39,574 nt of DNA from Sphingobacterium alimentarium (lineage in GTDB: Bacteria; Bacteroidota; Bacteroidia; Sphingobacteriales; Sphingobacteriaceae), in assembly GCF_004342685.1 (NCBI RefSeq), contig NZ_SMBZ01000036.1, positions 1 to 39,574 of the forward strand, read 5' to 3'. Both the position numbers and the translations under genes were made by a program. A model generated the notes under the pieces. The model saw nothing but the letters and a program-made list of their open reading frames with translations, was not told the origin of the DNA and did not search any database. This document shows positions 7,901 to 17,427 of the stretch, in pieces; the first letter of the stretch is position 1; each line of letters starts with the position of its first letter.

Positions 7901-8356
7901 TTATTCGTCAAATACCCAGAAATAGACTCTATCTTTAGCCAGCTCCTCAGGGATATGAATATTATGAACTAATTCATTCCAGGTCGATTCTACATCAAAT
8001 TTTTCATCCTCGACGTCCTCAAGTCGTATGCCTTTTAATATAGCGTCCTCATCAAAAATATAAATATCACTTTCGACCAGTTGAATAGCTTTATCATTAG
8101 CCCACGCTAAAAAAGATGCCCTATCCAACTTCATAATGCGTGGCGCAATACTATCAAATTCGGCAAGTTCTTTTTCGTGATCTAGATCCTGCAGGGTATT
8201 GATATACTCCTCGTACAAACCTCGATTATTGGTGCGTAAAGCCTCATTTCTATATACAATTTGCTCCGCGCTATAGTTATAGCTGAATTTGCTTTGTTTC
8301 TTTTCATCGCCATACTTTTCATTGTATGCGGCTAATCTTTTTTCGAATTTTCCCAT
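7901..8356 (-). CDS. hypothetical acidic protein, 151 residues
   Basis: I do not recognise this protein. It is soluble, with no signal peptide or membrane segment, and is predicted mainly helical. The N-terminal third is basic and aromatic (KRLAAYNEKYGDEKKQSKFSY), and the rest is strongly acidic with many Asp and Glu (for example LEDVEDEKFDVEST). It ends with VYFWVFDE. Codon use and composition look like the neighbours. It is a single-gene unit between the terminator at 7841 and the divergent FAD/Rieske gene 164 bases away. The clean open frame and acidic pattern suggest a real gene, but no function can be assigned. Confidence 0.65.
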   Translation of the reverse strand: MGKFEKRLAAYNEKYGDEKKQSKFSYNYSAEQIVYRNEALRTNNRGLYEEYINTLQDLDHEKELAEFDSIAPRIMKLDRASFLAWANDKAIQLVESDIYIFDEDAILKGIRLEDVEDEKFDVESTWNELVHNIHIPEELAKDRVYFWVFDE

Positions 8357-8520
8357 AATCTTGACTAATGTTATAGTAGGCTAACTGACACTTAAATACT
8401 ATCTAATTTAATGACTTTAATCCTATGCTGCAAGCTGTTTCAAATGCCCGCAACGTTATGACGATTTGGCTGTTCACACTATACAAATCGTACTAATTGT
8501 AGAACAATAATTTCAAGAAT

Positions 8521-10044
8521 ATGTTTAGAGATGGAGCACGCAAAAGTATGTGGCAAGCCGAAATAAAGCGTTTCGAAACTTTGCCCACCCAAGATCAACT
8601 TTTTGATGTAGCTATCGTAGGTGGTGGTATTACGGGAGTATCCACAGCTTATAGATTACAGCTTACGGGGTTGAAATGTATACTCTTAGAAGCAAATAAT
8701 CTAGGTTTTGGAACCACAGGTGGCACGACAGCCCATATTAATGACTTCTTTGACACGACGTACAAAGAAGCCATCAGCAAGTTTGGATTAGAAAACGCCA
8801 AACTCCTTGCTCAATCGGGTAAAGAAGCTATACAAATTGTACATAATAATGTACAGCGACATAGCATAGATTGTGATTTTGAATATAAAAATGCGCATCT
8901 ATTTGCTGTCGAAGACGATCAAGTCAAAGCTTTGGAAGATATTGTAGATGGTGCACATCAGATAGGCTATGAGATGACATATGTGGACGAAATAGACTAT
9001 CCTATTCCTTTCAAAAAAGCAGTTATAGTTCCTAAACAAGCACAATTTCACCCCGTAAAATACATTAAAGCATTAGCGGAAGCCTTTGAACAAGCCGGAG
9101 GTATGATCGTCGAAAACTGTCTTTGCGAATCCTATAACGAGGAAAGCGATGATGTAACGCTTGTAACGTCACTGGGTGATATCAAAGCTAAAAATGTCGT
9201 TTACGCCACACATACTCCTCCAGGAATAAGTCTTCTACATTTTACCACAGCGCCATATAGAAGTTATGCTATAGCATTCACCTTAAAGAATGATAATTAT
9301 CCAGAAACGCTGGGTTACGATCTATATGATCCGTACCATTATTACCGCACACATCGTGTTGACGGCGAAACGTATATAATTGCTGGAGGTGAAGACCATA
9401 AGACAGGTCACGTTGAAGATACTGGTGAATGTTTTTCAAATTTAGAAAATTATTGTAGACAACATTTCGATATGGATACGGTAAAATTCGCCTGGTCGAG
9501 TCAATATTTTGAACCGGTAGACGGCATGCCCTCCATTGGTATCGCTCCATCGAGCAATGGCAGAGTATATATTGCCGCAGGCTACAGAGGTAATGGGATG
9601 ACATTTGGAACAATCGCCTCGGCAGTCATTACGGACTTAATAACAGGAACTGAAAGCCCTTATGAAAAATTGTTCAACCCAAAACGCTTCAAACCGACTG
9701 CAGGATTTACCTCATTTGTGAAGGAAAATGCCACCGTGGTAAAAGATTTTATTGGAGACAAATTAAGTATGGAGCGCATTCAGTCATTGGCCGAAATCAA
9801 AGAAGGAGAAGCCAAAGTCGTCAAATACGAAGGCAATTCATACGCTATATATGCAGAACAAGATGGCAACCTTCATGTCTTGAAAAGTACCTGTCCTCAT
9901 GCACAATGTGAAGTCCGCTGGAACAACGCCGAATTATCCTGGGATTGTCCATGTCATGGCTCTCGTTTCAATATCAATGGACGTATCCTCACAGGGCCTG
10001 CTACCGAAGGTCTGGAGCGACTGGATGAAGATTTAAGTTCCTGA
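8521..10044 (+). CDS. FAD-dependent oxidoreductase fused to a Rieske 2Fe-2S domain
   Basis: This 507-residue protein has an N-terminal DAO-type domain with an FAD dinucleotide motif VGGGITGVSTAYR (33-45) and a C-terminal Rieske domain at about 425-507. Rieske ligands are intact: Cys458-x-His460 and Cys476-x2-His479 in CPCHGSRF. The GNGMTFGTIASAVI segment before the Rieske domain closes the FAD site. This two-domain type occurs widely as a putative cytoplasmic amine or amino-acid oxidoreductase, but the substrate is unknown. It precedes otsAB by 123 bases that contain a palindrome, so it is probably a separate transcript. The location beside trehalose genes hints at a stress role (inference). 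Confidence 0.88.
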   Translation: MFRDGARKSMWQAEIKRFETLPTQDQLFDVAIVGGGITGVSTAYRLQLTGLKCILLEANNLGFGTTGGTTAHINDFFDTTYKEAISKFGLENAKLLAQSGKEAIQIVHNNVQRHSIDCDFEYKNAHLFAVEDDQVKALEDIVDGAHQIGYEMTYVDEIDYPIPFKKAVIVPKQAQFHPVKYIKALAEAFEQAGGMIVENCLCESYNEESDDVTLVTSLGDIKAKNVVYATHTPPGISLLHFTTAPYRSYAIAFTLKNDNYPETLGYDLYDPYHYYRTHRVDGETYIIAGGEDHKTGHVEDTGECFSNLENYCRQHFDMDTVKFAWSSQYFEPVDGMPSIGIAPSSNGRVYIAAGYRGNGMTFGTIASAVITDLITGTESPYEKLFNPKRFKPTAGFTSFVKENATVVKDFIGDKLSMERIQSLAEIKEGEAKVVKYEGNSYAIYAEQDGNLHVLKSTCPHAQCEVRWNNAELSWDCPCHGSRFNINGRILTGPATEGLERLDEDLSS

Positions 10045-10115
10045 TAGTCATCAAAATCATTATAAGAAACAAATTAATTAAAACTATAAGTTGATAGAAT
10101 TGTTATACTAATACA

Positions 10116-10130
10116 CTTACGCAGCGTAAG
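10116..10130 (+). promoter_or_regulatory. perfect palindrome upstream of otsAB
   Basis: CTTACGC-A-GCGTAAG is a perfect 7+1+7 inverted repeat ending 37 bases before the otsAB start codon. It has no T-run, so it looks more like an operator for a dimeric regulator than a terminator of the upstream gene. Confidence 0.45.
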
Positions 10131-10167
10131 CTCTACCTAGCACTAACTTGCCTGTTTTTATCATATT

Positions 10168-12381
10168 ATGCAACGAAAACGAACAATAATAATTTCGAAT
10201 AGATTACCCGTACGAATAGAAAGGAAAGAGGGTCAATTACATGTAATTCCGAGTGAAGGAGGGTTGGCTACGGGATTAGGTTCTATCTACAAAGAAGGCC
10301 GTAATATTTGGATTGGCTGGCCAGGGTTCATTCCTGCGAATGAGGAAGAGAAAATTGAAGTAACGGAGAAATTAAGAGAACACAACTTAATACCCGTTTT
10401 CCTCACCGAATGTGAAATTGAAGGCTACTATGAAGGCTTTTCGAATGAAGTATTGTGGCCTATATTTCACTATCACCCCTCCTATGCCGTATACGATCAA
10501 TCCTATTGGAATATGTATGAATCTGTGAATAAAAAATTTGCGGACAGCATCATGCAACAAGAGGTAATGGATACGGACGAAATTTGGATTCATGATTATC
10601 AATTGATGCTATTGCCAAAATTGGTCAGAGCATTTAATTCCAAAATAGCGATCGGCTATTTTCAGCATATCCCTTTCCCACCCGATGAATTATTCAGAGG
10701 TATTCCATGGCGTGACGAACTTTTAAAAGGGTTATTAGGTGCGGACCTTATTGCCTTTCACACATATAATGATACTCAACATTTCTTAAATGCCTGTACA
10801 CACATATTGGGCATTCCAATTCAAAACAACTGCTTGCGGAGCGGTGGGCGCAGTGTGTATGTAGAAGTATTTCCGATGGGTATTGACTATGATAAGTTCA
10901 ATGAGTTGGCCCAATCACCGGAAATACAGACTCGAGCACAAGACATTCGTTCCTTTTATCAAAATAGAAAGTTTATCCTTAGTATAGATCGTCTGGATTA
11001 CAGCAAAGGGATAATTGAAAGATTAAAAGCTTTCGAATGTTTGCTGAAGACCTATCCGGAAACGAGAAATGAGGTCGTGCTCTATATGCTTGTCGTGCCT
11101 TCACGCGATACCGTACCCAAATATAAGGAACTCCATGATGAAATCAACCGCATGGTTGGTCATATCAATGCAGTATATGGTAATAACGAATGGACACCGA
11201 TCAGTTATTTCTACAACTCCTACGACATAGCGGAATTGTCCGCACTCTACGTAGCATCAGATATTTGTCTGGTGACATCCTTACGCGATGGAATGAACTT
11301 AGTATGTAAAGAATTCATAGCAAGCAAGGAATCCAATAATGGGGTATTGATATTGAGTGAAATGGCCGGAGCTAGTAAAGAATTAATAGGTCCTCTCCTA
11401 GTCAATCCAAATTCCATCCAGCAAATTTGCACGGCATTGCACATGGCGATTCAGATGCCTGAGCAAGAGCAGCGCAAAAGATTGGACGACAGCTTAGAGA
11501 TTGTCAAAAAATTTAATATTCGCCATTGGGTACGCCTGTTTTTCAAGCGACTAAAAGAAATCAAATCTATACAGCAGCAGGAATTAGCGCGTCGAATTAG
11601 TCCGGAATTGATAGATAATTTTCTGGAAAAATATTCAAACAGCAAACGTAATTTATTTTTCTTGGATTATGACGGCACTTTGATAGGCTTCAATAATAAT
11701 GCTAATGAAGCTACGCCTACGCATGATTTGTATTATGTGCTCGAAAAGCTCCAAGAGAATCCAAACAATCAAATCGTCATTATTAGTGGTAGGCCGCATG
11801 ATACGTTATCCGATTGGTTTGATGGAAAAAATTATTATCTAGTTGCCGAGCATGGAGCATGGAGTAATTACCCAGATTTTGTGTGGCATACCAAAACACA
11901 TATTTCCACCCGTTGGAAATATCCAATCAAACATATCATGACAAAATTTGCAAATATGACTGCAGGTTCGGTCGTAGAGGAGAAAAACTATTCATTAGCT
12001 TGGCATTACCGCAAAGTACAAAGTGGATTAGGTAACCTGCGCTCACAAGAATTAGTAGATCATTTACGTTATCTATTACCACATCATGGTTTGCAATTGC
12101 TGATGGGCAACAAAGTCATTGAGGTTAAGAATAGCGAGCTCAACAAAGGTAGAGCGGCAATGGAAATCGTCAACCACTTTAAGCCGGACTTTATATTCGC
12201 TATTGGTGATGATGCCACAGATGAGGATATGTTTTTAGAATTGCCGCGCGAATCTATAACTGTTAAGGTAGGAAGCCGCAAATCTGCAGCTCGATATTAT
12301 ATTGAAACGCAAGAAGATGTCTTACAGCTTATAAAGTATTTTATAGAACCTCAGCATGTTGAACAGCAAGATGTATCGTAA
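10168..12381 (+). CDS. otsAB: bifunctional trehalose-6-phosphate synthase/phosphatase
   Basis: The N-terminal GT20 domain (about 1-470) joins UDP-glucose and glucose-6-phosphate into trehalose-6-phosphate, and the C-terminal HAD domain (about 490-730) dephosphorylates it to trehalose. Synthase motifs are IISNRLPVRIERKEG (8-22), the RLDYSKGI loop and DGMNLVCKEF. Phosphatase motifs are DYDGT with Asp500 (nucleophile) and Asp502, ISGR in the middle, and GDDATDEDMF (680-689). Both halves look intact. The 737-residue fused form is known in Bacteroidota and eukaryotes. The GH15 gene follows 11 bases after the stop, and the pair ends at a strong terminator (14241-14287). Trehalose is a desiccation and osmotic protectant. 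Confidence 0.96.
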   Translation: MQRKRTIIISNRLPVRIERKEGQLHVIPSEGGLATGLGSIYKEGRNIWIGWPGFIPANEEEKIEVTEKLREHNLIPVFLTECEIEGYYEGFSNEVLWPIFHYHPSYAVYDQSYWNMYESVNKKFADSIMQQEVMDTDEIWIHDYQLMLLPKLVRAFNSKIAIGYFQHIPFPPDELFRGIPWRDELLKGLLGADLIAFHTYNDTQHFLNACTHILGIPIQNNCLRSGGRSVYVEVFPMGIDYDKFNELAQSPEIQTRAQDIRSFYQNRKFILSIDRLDYSKGIIERLKAFECLLKTYPETRNEVVLYMLVVPSRDTVPKYKELHDEINRMVGHINAVYGNNEWTPISYFYNSYDIAELSALYVASDICLVTSLRDGMNLVCKEFIASKESNNGVLILSEMAGASKELIGPLLVNPNSIQQICTALHMAIQMPEQEQRKRLDDSLEIVKKFNIRHWVRLFFKRLKEIKSIQQQELARRISPELIDNFLEKYSNSKRNLFFLDYDGTLIGFNNNANEATPTHDLYYVLEKLQENPNNQIVIISGRPHDTLSDWFDGKNYYLVAEHGAWSNYPDFVWHTKTHISTRWKYPIKHIMTKFANMTAGSVVEEKNYSLAWHYRKVQSGLGNLRSQELVDHLRYLLPHHGLQLLMGNKVIEVKNSELNKGRAAMEIVNHFKPDFIFAIGDDATDEDMFLELPRESITVKVGSRKSAARYYIETQEDVLQLIKYFIEPQHVEQQDVS

Positions 12382-12392
12382 TTAATTTGAAA

Positions 12393-14216
12393 ATGTCAGA
12401 AAAAATAGCAAAACATATATACAATAGTGGAATCATTGGTAATTGTGCATTTATTGCCCATGTCAATAAGGATAGCAATATAAGCTGGCTTTGTTGGCCT
12501 ACTTTTCAGGACTCATTTGTTTTCGGTGGTTTACTCGACGAAGAAAAAGGCGGTAAGTTTGAAGTCAAGCCTGTTACCGACTCGTATAAGAGTAAACAAT
12601 ATTATATTGAAAACACTAATATTCTGTGCACCGAAATCATTACATCAGAAGGAGCTTATAGAATCACCGATTTTGCGCCGCGTTTTGAGCAGTACGAAAG
12701 ATATTTTAAGCCACTGACGCTAATCCGAAAAGTGGAGCCCATCAAAGGAAGACCACGTGTTCAGGTGACTTGTAATCCGGTGTACCAATACGGTAAAGCC
12801 GAATTCAAAAAGCACCGAGGGAGTAATCACATCCAATTTCACCAAGGCGATATACAGATACGTTTAGCTACTGACATGCCTATCAATCATTTTTTTGATG
12901 AAATTCCCCACGTATTGGATCGTCCGATTTATATGGTTCTGACATTCGGAAGTCCCTTCGAAGCACCTATCGAACGTACATGTGAGGATTTTCTGCGAAG
13001 AACTACCTTATATTGGCAAAAATGGGTGAAGAATGCTTCAATTCCCTCTTTTTATCAATCGCAGGTCATCCGATCAGCTTTATCGCTTAAACTGCATCAA
13101 TTTGAAGACACGGGTGCCATTATCGCTGCGAGTACGACCAGTCTGCCTGAGTTTCCGGGATCAGGACGAAATTGGGATTATCGATATTGTTGGTTGCGCG
13201 ATAGTTATTACGTACTGACCGCACTCAGCCATGTCGGCCATTTCGAAGAAATGGAAAAATATGCCTCCTACATTGCAAATATCACTCAAACCGACACAGG
13301 AAGATTGCAGCCACTTTATGGAATATTGGGAAAAACGAAATTAGAAGAGACCCACCTCGATCATTTAGATGGGTATCTCGGAAATAAACCCATACGTATT
13401 GGTAACCAAGCGTATGAACATATACAAAATGATGTTTACGGACAAGCATTAATTGGTCTGCTCCCTTTATTCACGGATCGCAGGTTCAAATACCAAAACA
13501 AGCATATTGCTAAAAAGTGGACGGATTTTGTACTTAATAAAATAGAGCAAACCATCGATGAAACCGATGCTGGTATATGGGAATTCCGTAATTTTCAGCA
13601 GCGACATTGTTATTCAAACCTCTTTCAATGGGCAGGTGCGACAGCCGCTTTAAAAATCGCAAGACAGAACGGTTTTAAAGATATCGAAAAACGTGCCTAC
13701 GCCCTGCAACAAAAGGCTGTAGCATATATTGAAGCTTGCTATGACGAAGAAAGAGGCGTTTACACCAACTCAACTGAAAGCAAAAATTTGGATGCTTCGA
13801 CCCTACAACTGATTATGATGGGCTACCTAGATCCTAATTCCGAACGCGCTAAAAAACATCTAGAAGTCTTGGAAAAAGAACTACGCGGGAAGCATGGACT
13901 CTTTTACCGTTACTTGCACAAAGATGATTTTGGCAAACCCAAATCTACTTTCTTAGTCTGTGCGTTTTGGTATGTAGAAGCTTTAGCTTGTGTAGGGAGG
14001 CTGGATGAGGCGCAAGAGGTATTCAAGCAACTGCTATCTTTCGGCAATCATTTGATGCTATTTAGCGAAGATATCAATGAAGATGATGGCAGTCAATGGG
14101 GCAATTTCCCTCAGGCATATAGTCATGTAGGATTGATGAATGCCGCTTATCGGATTGCCATTAAAATGGATAAACCTACATTTTTTGATAGTGTAGACAT
14201 GGATGTAAACCTATAA
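12393..14216 (+). CDS. glycoside hydrolase family 15 enzyme (glucoamylase or trehalase type)
   Basis: This is a 607-residue cytoplasmic protein with an N-terminal beta-sandwich domain and a C-terminal (alpha/alpha)6 barrel. GH15 signatures are SGRNWDYRYCWLRDS near residue 255, the general acid in GIWEFR near 395, and the general base region LFSEDINEDDGSQWGNFPQA near 555. Many bacterial GH15 enzymes with this layout act on starch-type oligosaccharides, while some (for example mycobacterial) are trehalases. The tight coupling to otsAB favours a trehalose-related role, but this is inference. ATG 12393 (MSEKIAKHIYNSG) is preferred to TTG 12387, which is only two codons upstream. It has no signal peptide. 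Confidence 0.93.
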   Translation: MSEKIAKHIYNSGIIGNCAFIAHVNKDSNISWLCWPTFQDSFVFGGLLDEEKGGKFEVKPVTDSYKSKQYYIENTNILCTEIITSEGAYRITDFAPRFEQYERYFKPLTLIRKVEPIKGRPRVQVTCNPVYQYGKAEFKKHRGSNHIQFHQGDIQIRLATDMPINHFFDEIPHVLDRPIYMVLTFGSPFEAPIERTCEDFLRRTTLYWQKWVKNASIPSFYQSQVIRSALSLKLHQFEDTGAIIAASTTSLPEFPGSGRNWDYRYCWLRDSYYVLTALSHVGHFEEMEKYASYIANITQTDTGRLQPLYGILGKTKLEETHLDHLDGYLGNKPIRIGNQAYEHIQNDVYGQALIGLLPLFTDRRFKYQNKHIAKKWTDFVLNKIEQTIDETDAGIWEFRNFQQRHCYSNLFQWAGATAALKIARQNGFKDIEKRAYALQQKAVAYIEACYDEERGVYTNSTESKNLDASTLQLIMMGYLDPNSERAKKHLEVLEKELRGKHGLFYRYLHKDDFGKPKSTFLVCAFWYVEALACVGRLDEAQEVFKQLLSFGNHLMLFSEDINEDDGSQWGNFPQAYSHVGLMNAAYRIAIKMDKPTFFDSVDMDVNL

Positions 14217-14240
14217 AATTAAAAGACATCAATCAGAAAT

Positions 14241-14287
14241 AAAAAAGTCTTTAAGATGCTATACTTTAGTATTTTAAAGACTTTTTT
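14241..14287 (+). terminator. Rho-independent terminator after the otsAB-GH15 operon
   Basis: A perfect 14-base stem, AAAAAAGTCTTTAA (14241-14254) with TTAAAGACTTTTTT (14274-14287), encloses a loop that itself contains a small hairpin (ATAC-TTTA-GTAT). The right arm ends in a T-run. It separates the trehalose operon from the next gene. Confidence 0.85.
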
Positions 14288-14387
14288 ATTTATTAACCAT
14301 TTATATCATAATTATTGTTTTTTAAAACTTATTGAATCAACGAAATATTCCCCAGCCTTGTTCATTATAAAAAATCAATAAACTTAA

Positions 14388-16598
14388 ATGGAATACTATG
14401 ATGTCAAAAATGAGGGCTATTTTGACTCGAATATTGTAGAAATACTGGCAGCGCTAAAAGATAATTCTAATCCTATAATATTCGACAAATTCTATGATGA
14501 TGGAAGGCTTTCGGTTAAAAGTGTATCGGGAGAATTACTCACCATTATTAAACTTTCTAATGGTCATTTTTTGATTCAACGGCTATACCCGATCTGCACA
14601 GATTTATCTACCCTGTGCATTTACCATACCGAGGAAAACAAGGTGCTCATAAAATGGCCAACTTCAACCGGCAAAGTGGAAGTCGAAATTGAGTTAATCT
14701 CAGAAAGAACGGATTTGAAGCAAATAGCCTATAGCGCTCGAGTGACATTGGAAGTGAATCAGAATATCAAACTTAATCTCCCCGGAAGAGATATAATTGT
14801 CTGTACCCAAGATTTTGAAATGCCCGATTCGCCAATACATTTTGAAGATCAGAGAGAAGGCAGAACGGGAATTTGCTTTACGGATTTTGGGAAAAATGCT
14901 AAAGGCCACCTGTTCTATTTACAAGATTTTGGCGCATTACAAGAGTTAGCAGAAGACACGCAAAACTCCTATTTAGATACAGTAAAGCTAGACTGGCCTC
15001 AGCTAGGATTTAAACTTCCACCTATGCTTCATCCCTTGAAGAGAAATGGGAAATATACGATAAATCAATCCTATGTAGTCTTATCCTTTGAGGATTCGAA
15101 TGTACAGGATGTACGATCGAATAACGATGTCTACATGCATTCGCTTCGAAAAGTATATGCCTCTCTTGTAAAACCAGAACTCAAAAAAGTTGACGTCCTG
15201 GACTATGCACAAAAAAGCTTACATGACCTTATGGATCATAGAGGTTGTTGGAAGCAAGTGGATTCCCACTCCTATCTCAATTCATACATCAATAATTACG
15301 ATACCCCACCGGAGAGTATGGTGCAGGCAGCGATACTTAAGCCCTTGTATCTATACCATCGCGATTTTGGCAATAGTCATTCCGAACAGATTATAGCCGA
15401 TTTGAGCGCTAATCTCACTTCATTTTATGATGAAGAAATAAATGCTACGCACCGATGGCTTCCTGCAGAATCATTTAAGTTAAGCTTCGAAGAAGAGCAC
15501 ATGCGTTCATATATTATGGATAGTTGGTATTTGCACTATCCTTTACTCCAATTGGGATTTTTATTTGAACAAGGATTTGAGGACCCGATACTACGCAAAC
15601 AATTTGAGAAGTCATTGCTCTATCTGCTCCAGGCGGCCAAAGAATTTGACGACCAATGGCCGATTTTCTTCAACATATATACCTTTGAAATACTTAAGAA
15701 GGAAGGCAATCCCAATGACTACGGCGAAAAGGACACGGCTGGATTATTTGTATTGACCATGCTAAAGGCCTACCACACGCTGCACAAAGAAGTCTATTTA
15801 AAAGAAGCTATTCGCGCAGCAGAGAAACTAAAAAAGACAGACTTCGATGGCCTCTACCAATCCAATAATACCGCTTATGCGGCAGAGGCATTGCTAGAAC
15901 TCTATACATTAAAACCCGATAAAACCTACTTAGCTGCCGCTGAAATCTACATAGGAAATGTTATTCGTAACTGTTCGCTGTGGGACATGAAATACGGCAA
16001 TGCCAAAGAAAGAGAAACCTTTTTTTCCTTATTTCCACTAAAAGAAACTTTATATGTCGCGGCCTTTGAAGAGCATGAAACTGTTGCGATTTTTCATCGT
16101 ATTCTTCACCTCCATACAAAGCATAAAATTCCATTTTCAGAAAATATAGTATTCTTCATGACCGAATACATTAAATATGCCCTACTACGTATGCCTTACT
16201 ATTTCCCACCTCTGCTTCCTGCCGATATTTTGGCCGGAGAAGTAAAGAGTGGCTATGTAAATCCACAGCTGTGGATCCCGCTCGAAGACTTGGGCGATGG
16301 ATGGGATGCTGTAGGACAAGTCGGTCAAGAGGTGTATGGTGCTTCGGTATTTTTCAACCTTTGCCATCATCACATTGTTCAGTTGAATAAGGAGGTATAC
16401 GCCATTTCATCTTTACCATTTATAAATAACAGCAATAGGGAGATTGAACTTCTCGGAGCCGAAAATCAAGATGGAAAAATATGGTTAAACTCAGGAAACA
16501 GCAAAGTTGAAGTTCAAATCAATAACAAAAAACAAGAGAATGACACCACATACATTGTTTACGCAAAAGACAAAATAAAATTTACCTTAAAAAAATAA
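14388..16598 (+). CDS. uncharacterised 736-residue protein, probable carbohydrate-active (alpha/alpha)-barrel type
   Basis: I do not recognise a named family. There is no signal peptide, so it is probably cytoplasmic. The first ~250 residues look like beta-strand modules. About 270-650 is helix-rich with repeated L-x-x-A/Y patterns and many Trp, Tyr and His (for example LPAESF, SWYLHYPLLQLG, YPPLLPADILAGE-like segments), similar in texture to six-hairpin glycosidases or lyases. The last ~50 residues return to beta strands. The SDR gene starts four bases after the stop, so they form a transcription unit. The setting between trehalose/GH15 and GT4 genes suggests glycan or polyol metabolism. The general class is inference and the catalytic residues are unknown. 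Confidence 0.8.
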   Translation: MEYYDVKNEGYFDSNIVEILAALKDNSNPIIFDKFYDDGRLSVKSVSGELLTIIKLSNGHFLIQRLYPICTDLSTLCIYHTEENKVLIKWPTSTGKVEVEIELISERTDLKQIAYSARVTLEVNQNIKLNLPGRDIIVCTQDFEMPDSPIHFEDQREGRTGICFTDFGKNAKGHLFYLQDFGALQELAEDTQNSYLDTVKLDWPQLGFKLPPMLHPLKRNGKYTINQSYVVLSFEDSNVQDVRSNNDVYMHSLRKVYASLVKPELKKVDVLDYAQKSLHDLMDHRGCWKQVDSHSYLNSYINNYDTPPESMVQAAILKPLYLYHRDFGNSHSEQIIADLSANLTSFYDEEINATHRWLPAESFKLSFEEEHMRSYIMDSWYLHYPLLQLGFLFEQGFEDPILRKQFEKSLLYLLQAAKEFDDQWPIFFNIYTFEILKKEGNPNDYGEKDTAGLFVLTMLKAYHTLHKEVYLKEAIRAAEKLKKTDFDGLYQSNNTAYAAEALLELYTLKPDKTYLAAAEIYIGNVIRNCSLWDMKYGNAKERETFFSLFPLKETLYVAAFEEHETVAIFHRILHLHTKHKIPFSENIVFFMTEYIKYALLRMPYYFPPLLPADILAGEVKSGYVNPQLWIPLEDLGDGWDAVGQVGQEVYGASVFFNLCHHHIVQLNKEVYAISSLPFINNSNREIELLGAENQDGKIWLNSGNSKVEVQINNKKQENDTTYIVYAKDKIKFTLKK

Positions 16599-16602
16599 CA
16601 TT

Positions 16603-17331
16603 ATGGAAAGAAAAAAAGTATTACTGACAGGTGGAACAGCAGGAATTGGTCGCGCGATCTCATTATTACTTGCAGAAAACGGCTATACAATATTTCTAAT
16701 TGGACGTAGCGAAGAAAAGTTAGAAGATCTTAAAAAAGACATCGAAGAAAGAAATCTTAGTGAATACTTTCATTTTTCCTTAACAGATTTAACGGACTTA
16801 CAAGCATTTGAGCAGCAAATCCGCGATTGGGATGCTTCGCATGGACCGTTTGACGTGTTGATTAATAATGCGGCAATAGGCTTTGAAGGCGTCTGCGGCA
16901 AAACGATGAAAGAAATTGAATATTTAGTAAGCACCAATGTGTTGAGCTATATGTGGTTGGCAGGATTCATAGGTGACCGAATGATTGAAAATAAAGTAGA
17001 GGGTGAAATCATGAATATAGGCTCAATGAGCGCTACAACTAAAGACGCGAATAGCTCTGGATATGTAGCAACCAAATCAGGAATCCGCGGATTTTCCGAA
17101 GCATTGCGCAAAGAATTTAATCCTGAAAATATCAGAGTCACACTTATCGAACCAGGACTTGTGGGATCAGACATGCAAGCTACTACCCCGGCCGAAGAAA
17201 GAGAAAAACAAAAAGCTATGGAAATGTTGGAAGCAGAGGATATTGCCAATATTGTATTACATGTGCTTCAACAACCAAAAAGAGTGGATTTTTGTGAAAT
17301 AAAAATTAAGCCGTTGAAGCAAATAATTTAG
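16603..17331 (+). CDS. short-chain dehydrogenase/reductase (SDR)
   Basis: This is a 242-residue classical SDR. The cofactor motif TGGTAGIG is at residues 9-16, NNAA at 88-91, the catalytic serine region GSMS at 140-143, and the YxxxK motif at Tyr154/Lys158. An Arg at 35 (IGRS) after the second strand suggests NADP(H) preference. Substrate cannot be read from sequence. It directly follows the 736-residue protein with a four-base gap, and 96 bases separate it from the GT4 gene. A sugar or polyol substrate is plausible from context only. Confidence 0.92.
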   Translation: MERKKVLLTGGTAGIGRAISLLLAENGYTIFLIGRSEEKLEDLKKDIEERNLSEYFHFSLTDLTDLQAFEQQIRDWDASHGPFDVLINNAAIGFEGVCGKTMKEIEYLVSTNVLSYMWLAGFIGDRMIENKVEGEIMNIGSMSATTKDANSSGYVATKSGIRGFSEALRKEFNPENIRVTLIEPGLVGSDMQATTPAEEREKQKAMEMLEAEDIANIVLHVLQQPKRVDFCEIKIKPLKQII

Positions 17332-17348
17332 CAAAAAATTTACATTAT

Positions 17349-17409
17349 GTACAGAACTATTTGTACGCCTCCGTGTTCATAATTAGTAAAAGAATTATAA
17401 AATACGTTT
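17349..17409 (+). promoter_or_regulatory. candidate promoter region before the GT4 gene
   Basis: The 96-base gap holds GTACA-N8-TGTAC (17349-17366), a possible operator, and TACGTTTC (17402-17409), which matches the -7 consensus TAnnTTTG except for the last base and lies 18 bases before the ATG at 17428. This suggests that the GT4 pair can be transcribed separately from the SDR. Confidence 0.35.
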
Positions 17410-17427
17410 CTTTTTTTGATAAACATT

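Noticed and set aside
12387..12392. TTG start two codons upstream of the GH15 ATG
   Set aside because: ATG at 12393 is in frame, normal and nearer to typical family starts.
16947..17249. Minus-strand frame of 100 codons inside the SDR gene
   Set aside because: It is a shadow of the SDR coding strand, with Ser/Pro-rich nonsense composition and no motif.
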